Part shown: positions 62,221 to 64,000 of the stretch, piece after piece
How the letters are laid out: each line of letters starts with the position of its first letter
Numbering within the stretch: position 1 is the first letter of the stretch
Assembly: GCA_964478165.1 (NCBI GenBank)
Contig: CAYZGU010000022.1
Span: 62,001 to 126,000, forward strand
Direction: 5' to 3'
From: CAYZGU01 sp964478165
Lineage (GTDB): Bacteria > Poribacteria > WGA-4E > JAJDTR01
DNA: 64,000 nt
Position numbers and translations under genes: made by a program
The notes under the pieces: generated by a model
Told to the model about the DNA's origin: nothing
The model's database searches: none
Seen by the model: only the letters and a program-made list of their open reading frames with translations

Positions 62221-62436
62221 TTTGGGAGCTCGCAATAACGTGCTAGGCGAAACCACCAAAATCTAGGAGAATAAAAGGGCTGACAGATTGACAGAGCAAG
62301 ATTGAGTCAACGGTGTTTCCGATTCGACAAGCTTGCGTAAGAAAGATGCAAACCCGTCGCTCGATGCGTTTGCATTACTGTTATGAATGCTCTCGCCATG
62401 GGCAGTCGGTTCGACTCATCGCTTTTGGTTTTTTGG
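62221..62436 (+). ncRNA. Candidate small RNA downstream of the consensus promoter
   Basis: From the expected start near 62221 the transcript would contain the hairpin ATGCAAAC/GTTTGCAT (62346-62353 with 62368-62375, 14-base loop) and a small AGTCG/CGACT hairpin at 62404-62416, followed by a broken T-run at 62423-62434. It has no ribosome binding site with a credible frame. Homology to known RNAs is not recognised, so identity and 3' end are uncertain. Confidence 0.4.
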
Positions 62437-63381
62437 AGTGAAGATGAGAGAGGCTCGTCTAGGCCGGCATCCACAGTCAGAATCGGTCACTAACATTTCC
62501 ACAAAGAAAATTCCCGCTTTCAAAGCTGGCAAGCAGCTTATATACTCTGTCGCTTAATCCCCTTCCAATATTATTTGGGAACCAGGCGCCTCGATCCGTT
62601 GGGTGGGGGCTGCCGAGTAGGTTACGGATTGCAGTACTCTTGCTTTACCACGTTGGAGAACGCGTGAATCCCTCTCTCCTATCGAGGTCATACAATTGTT
62701 CAATCGATATCGCGGGTATCCTAAAACTTAAATCGTCCAAAGTCCCCGTATTATACTGCAATCCAATCGTCTATTTCAAGCCAAATCATCATACATTGTG
62801 AGTATCTGCGTGCCCAGATTGAATGAGTCACGTCATTCAGAGACAGAATTGGATTGCTGATTGTAGCCACGATTCAATTAGCTGGAAGTATCGCCCAGAT
62901 TTTACGCAAAGGCCTTGTGGGGTTTTTTGAGTATCATATCAATGGAAGTGATTAGAAACTAGTGTCCGGTTGGTGAGGTGTGGTATGTAATCCGGTTCCG
63001 CCGGTACGGAAGCTTAGTTCATTGATGACAATGCCCGCATGCGGCGGGATGCAGAAGATTATAGCAGCCTCTAGACGGCACGGTTCATATTCTTATAATC
63101 ATGTGCTAATATGTGTGCCCGAAGGCCGGCGCTGATATTGAACGAGAGATACATACGATTATCACATTCAACCGTTATGGGGTCAATTGAGGGTTTTGGG
63201 ATTCGTGTTGACGTGCTTCTACATAGACGCTGAGTGCTCAGAATTTGTGAGCAATATCAGCATGCTTGACACACGCGCGAGATTAGGCGAATTGTCGTGA
63301 ACCCGTACTGCACAGAAGGTGCGTTGAAATAGAGCTTATTGATTGATTAGGGGATATTCGGCGGTATTGGAGAAATTTACT

Positions 63382-64000
63382 ATGTTAATTCGAGCGCGTG
63401 CTCCCGTGCGTATTGATTTTGCGGGTGGTTGGACTGATGTTGCGCTATTTGCAGAGGAGTCGAAAGGCATTGTTGTGAACGCGGCAATCAGTATATACTC
63501 ATATGCAACCGTCGTTTATTCGCGAAAGAAGAATGATGCTGAAACGATTGAACTCCGGCGTGTTCTGGACCAGAGTATACGTATTTATTCTGCCGACTTT
63601 GACACATTTATTCAGGCGGAAGACATTCGTAAGCTTGAATATGATGGTAATATCGATTTGTTGAAAGCGGCGCTGCGTCGGATGTCTCTTGAGGATGGTG
63701 GTTTTGATCTCATTACGCAGTCGATTGCCCCTTCGGGAAGTGGATTGGGAACTTCAGCGGCCATGGGAGTTGCATTGGTTGGAGTTCTCGGAGAAACTAA
63801 ACAGACACCACTCCTCCCCTACGAGTGTGCAGAGCTGGCGAGTTCGATTGAGAAACATGAGCTCGGAATTCTTGGTGGTAAGCAAGATCACTATGCCAGT
63901 GCAATTGGTGGAGTTAATTTTATGGAATTCATGGGTGAAGAGGTGAAGACGTCAAGTTTGAGAATGGATCGCGATGTTTGTTACGAATTGGAAAAAAACC
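63382..64000 (+). CDS. GHMP-family sugar kinase, N-terminal part
   Basis: The frame starts at ATG 63382 (GGAGAA about eight bases upstream) and runs off the window after 206 codons. It begins MLIRARAPVRIDFAGGWTDV, the GHMP substrate-binding start, and has the ATP-binding loop PSGSGLGTSAAMGVALVG near residue 117 and EKHELGILGGKQDHYAS later. This fits the group with heptose 7-phosphate kinase and fucokinase-like enzymes. The substrate is not determined by the visible part. Confidence 0.87.
   Translation, partial: MLIRARAPVRIDFAGGWTDVALFAEESKGIVVNAAISIYSYATVVYSRKKNDAETIELRRVLDQSIRIYSADFDTFIQAEDIRKLEYDGNIDLLKAALRRMSLEDGGFDLITQSIAPSGSGLGTSAAMGVALVGVLGETKQTPLLPYECAELASSIEKHELGILGGKQDHYASAIGGVNFMEFMGEEVKTSSLRMDRDVCYELEKN

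Larger units (their letters stand above)
62116..63381. other. Long gap with a consensus promoter and hairpins, no recognised gene
   Basis: The 1,266 bases between the ABC operon and the GHMP kinase have no convincing reading frame. They contain the promoter at 62186-62214, the inverted repeats at 62346-62375 and 62404-62416, a CCCGC/GCGGG hairpin at 63034-63048 and scattered T-runs. An RNA gene is possible, but no known family was recognised. Confidence 0.45.

Noticed and set aside
62318..62425. tmRNA-like segments: GATTCGACA near 62321 and GGTTCGACTC near 62408
   Set aside because: Only about 90 bases separate them, against about 350 in tmRNA. I find no complementary acceptor ends, no CCA end and no tag reading frame.
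62401..62425. tRNA T-arm-like GGTTCGA
   Set aside because: Flanking bases do not form a five-base T stem, and no anticodon or acceptor arm is present.

Overview
The window comes from a Gram-negative-type bacterium of moderate GC content with an aa3-type respiratory chain. The best lineage clue is the C-terminal domain of the giant protein at 36815-46105. It carries the core NYPNPFNPETWIPF followed by an FlgD-like Ig fold, a form I associate with secreted proteins of Candidatus Poribacteria and related lineages. That placement is inference from motif style. No rRNA, tRNA, insertion sequence, prophage or CRISPR array is visible. Both ends cut a gene: the tail of a membrane protein at 2-154 and the first 206 codons of a GHMP kinase at 63382-64000.

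Region 1 (1-21.2 kb) concerns terminal oxidase and heme. A cupredoxin-like protein and an ABC pair lead into a compact operon: cox subunits II and I, heme A synthase, heme O synthase, a 36-residue membrane peptide, two different subunit III proteins around an 84-residue CxxC membrane protein, subunit IV, and Sco. Next comes a stretch carrying PCP_red domains, named after the C-terminal domain of the light-independent protochlorophyllide reductase B subunit. Six copies occur in four proteins between 12.0 and 18.4 kb: a double-Usp/rubredoxin fusion, a zinc-ribbon protein, a radical SAM/SPASM enzyme and a coiled-coil protein. Among them sit an ApbC/Mrp iron-sulfur carrier, a PQQ-type propeller and a CopD-like membrane protein. 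A DUF420 (CtaM-like) protein and a coproheme decarboxylase (ChdC/HemQ) follow. A ferrochelatase of the ChdC-partner type lies at 34.1 kb. No photosynthesis gene is present, so I regard the PCP_red group as the best candidate for an undescribed system, probably handling tetrapyrroles or redox centres for the oxidase.

Region 2 (21.3-36.3 kb) is mixed. It holds a GldF/GldG-like ABC module with a DUF4340 protein, a DRG-like GTPase with a TGS domain, a VWA protein paired with a TPR protein, an HD phosphohydrolase, a MOSC protein with a possible lipoprotein, a methyltransferase, the ferrochelatase and a five-heme cytochrome c.

Region 3 (36.5-55.2 kb) is a cell-surface block with a visibly more GC-rich, Ala/Gly/Thr/Asp-heavy composition. 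A strong sigma70-type promoter drives a roughly 3,096-residue repeat protein. A 1,955-residue Ig-repeat protein, a PorV/PorQ-like outer-membrane protein, a LysM protein and a degenerate AccA-like protein follow. The sorting-type C-terminal domains next to a PorV-like protein suggest a type IX-like export or attachment route.

Region 4 (55.3-64 kb) holds a CDP-alcohol phosphatidyltransferase, a DUF5916/CBM9-like outer-membrane protein, a carbamoyltransferase, an ABC ATPase/permease pair and the GHMP kinase. Two unusually long non-coding stretches lie here (59.2-60.5 and 62.1-63.4 kb). The second contains a promoter with perfect -35 and -10 boxes and a 17-base spacer that reads into DNA without an obvious gene.
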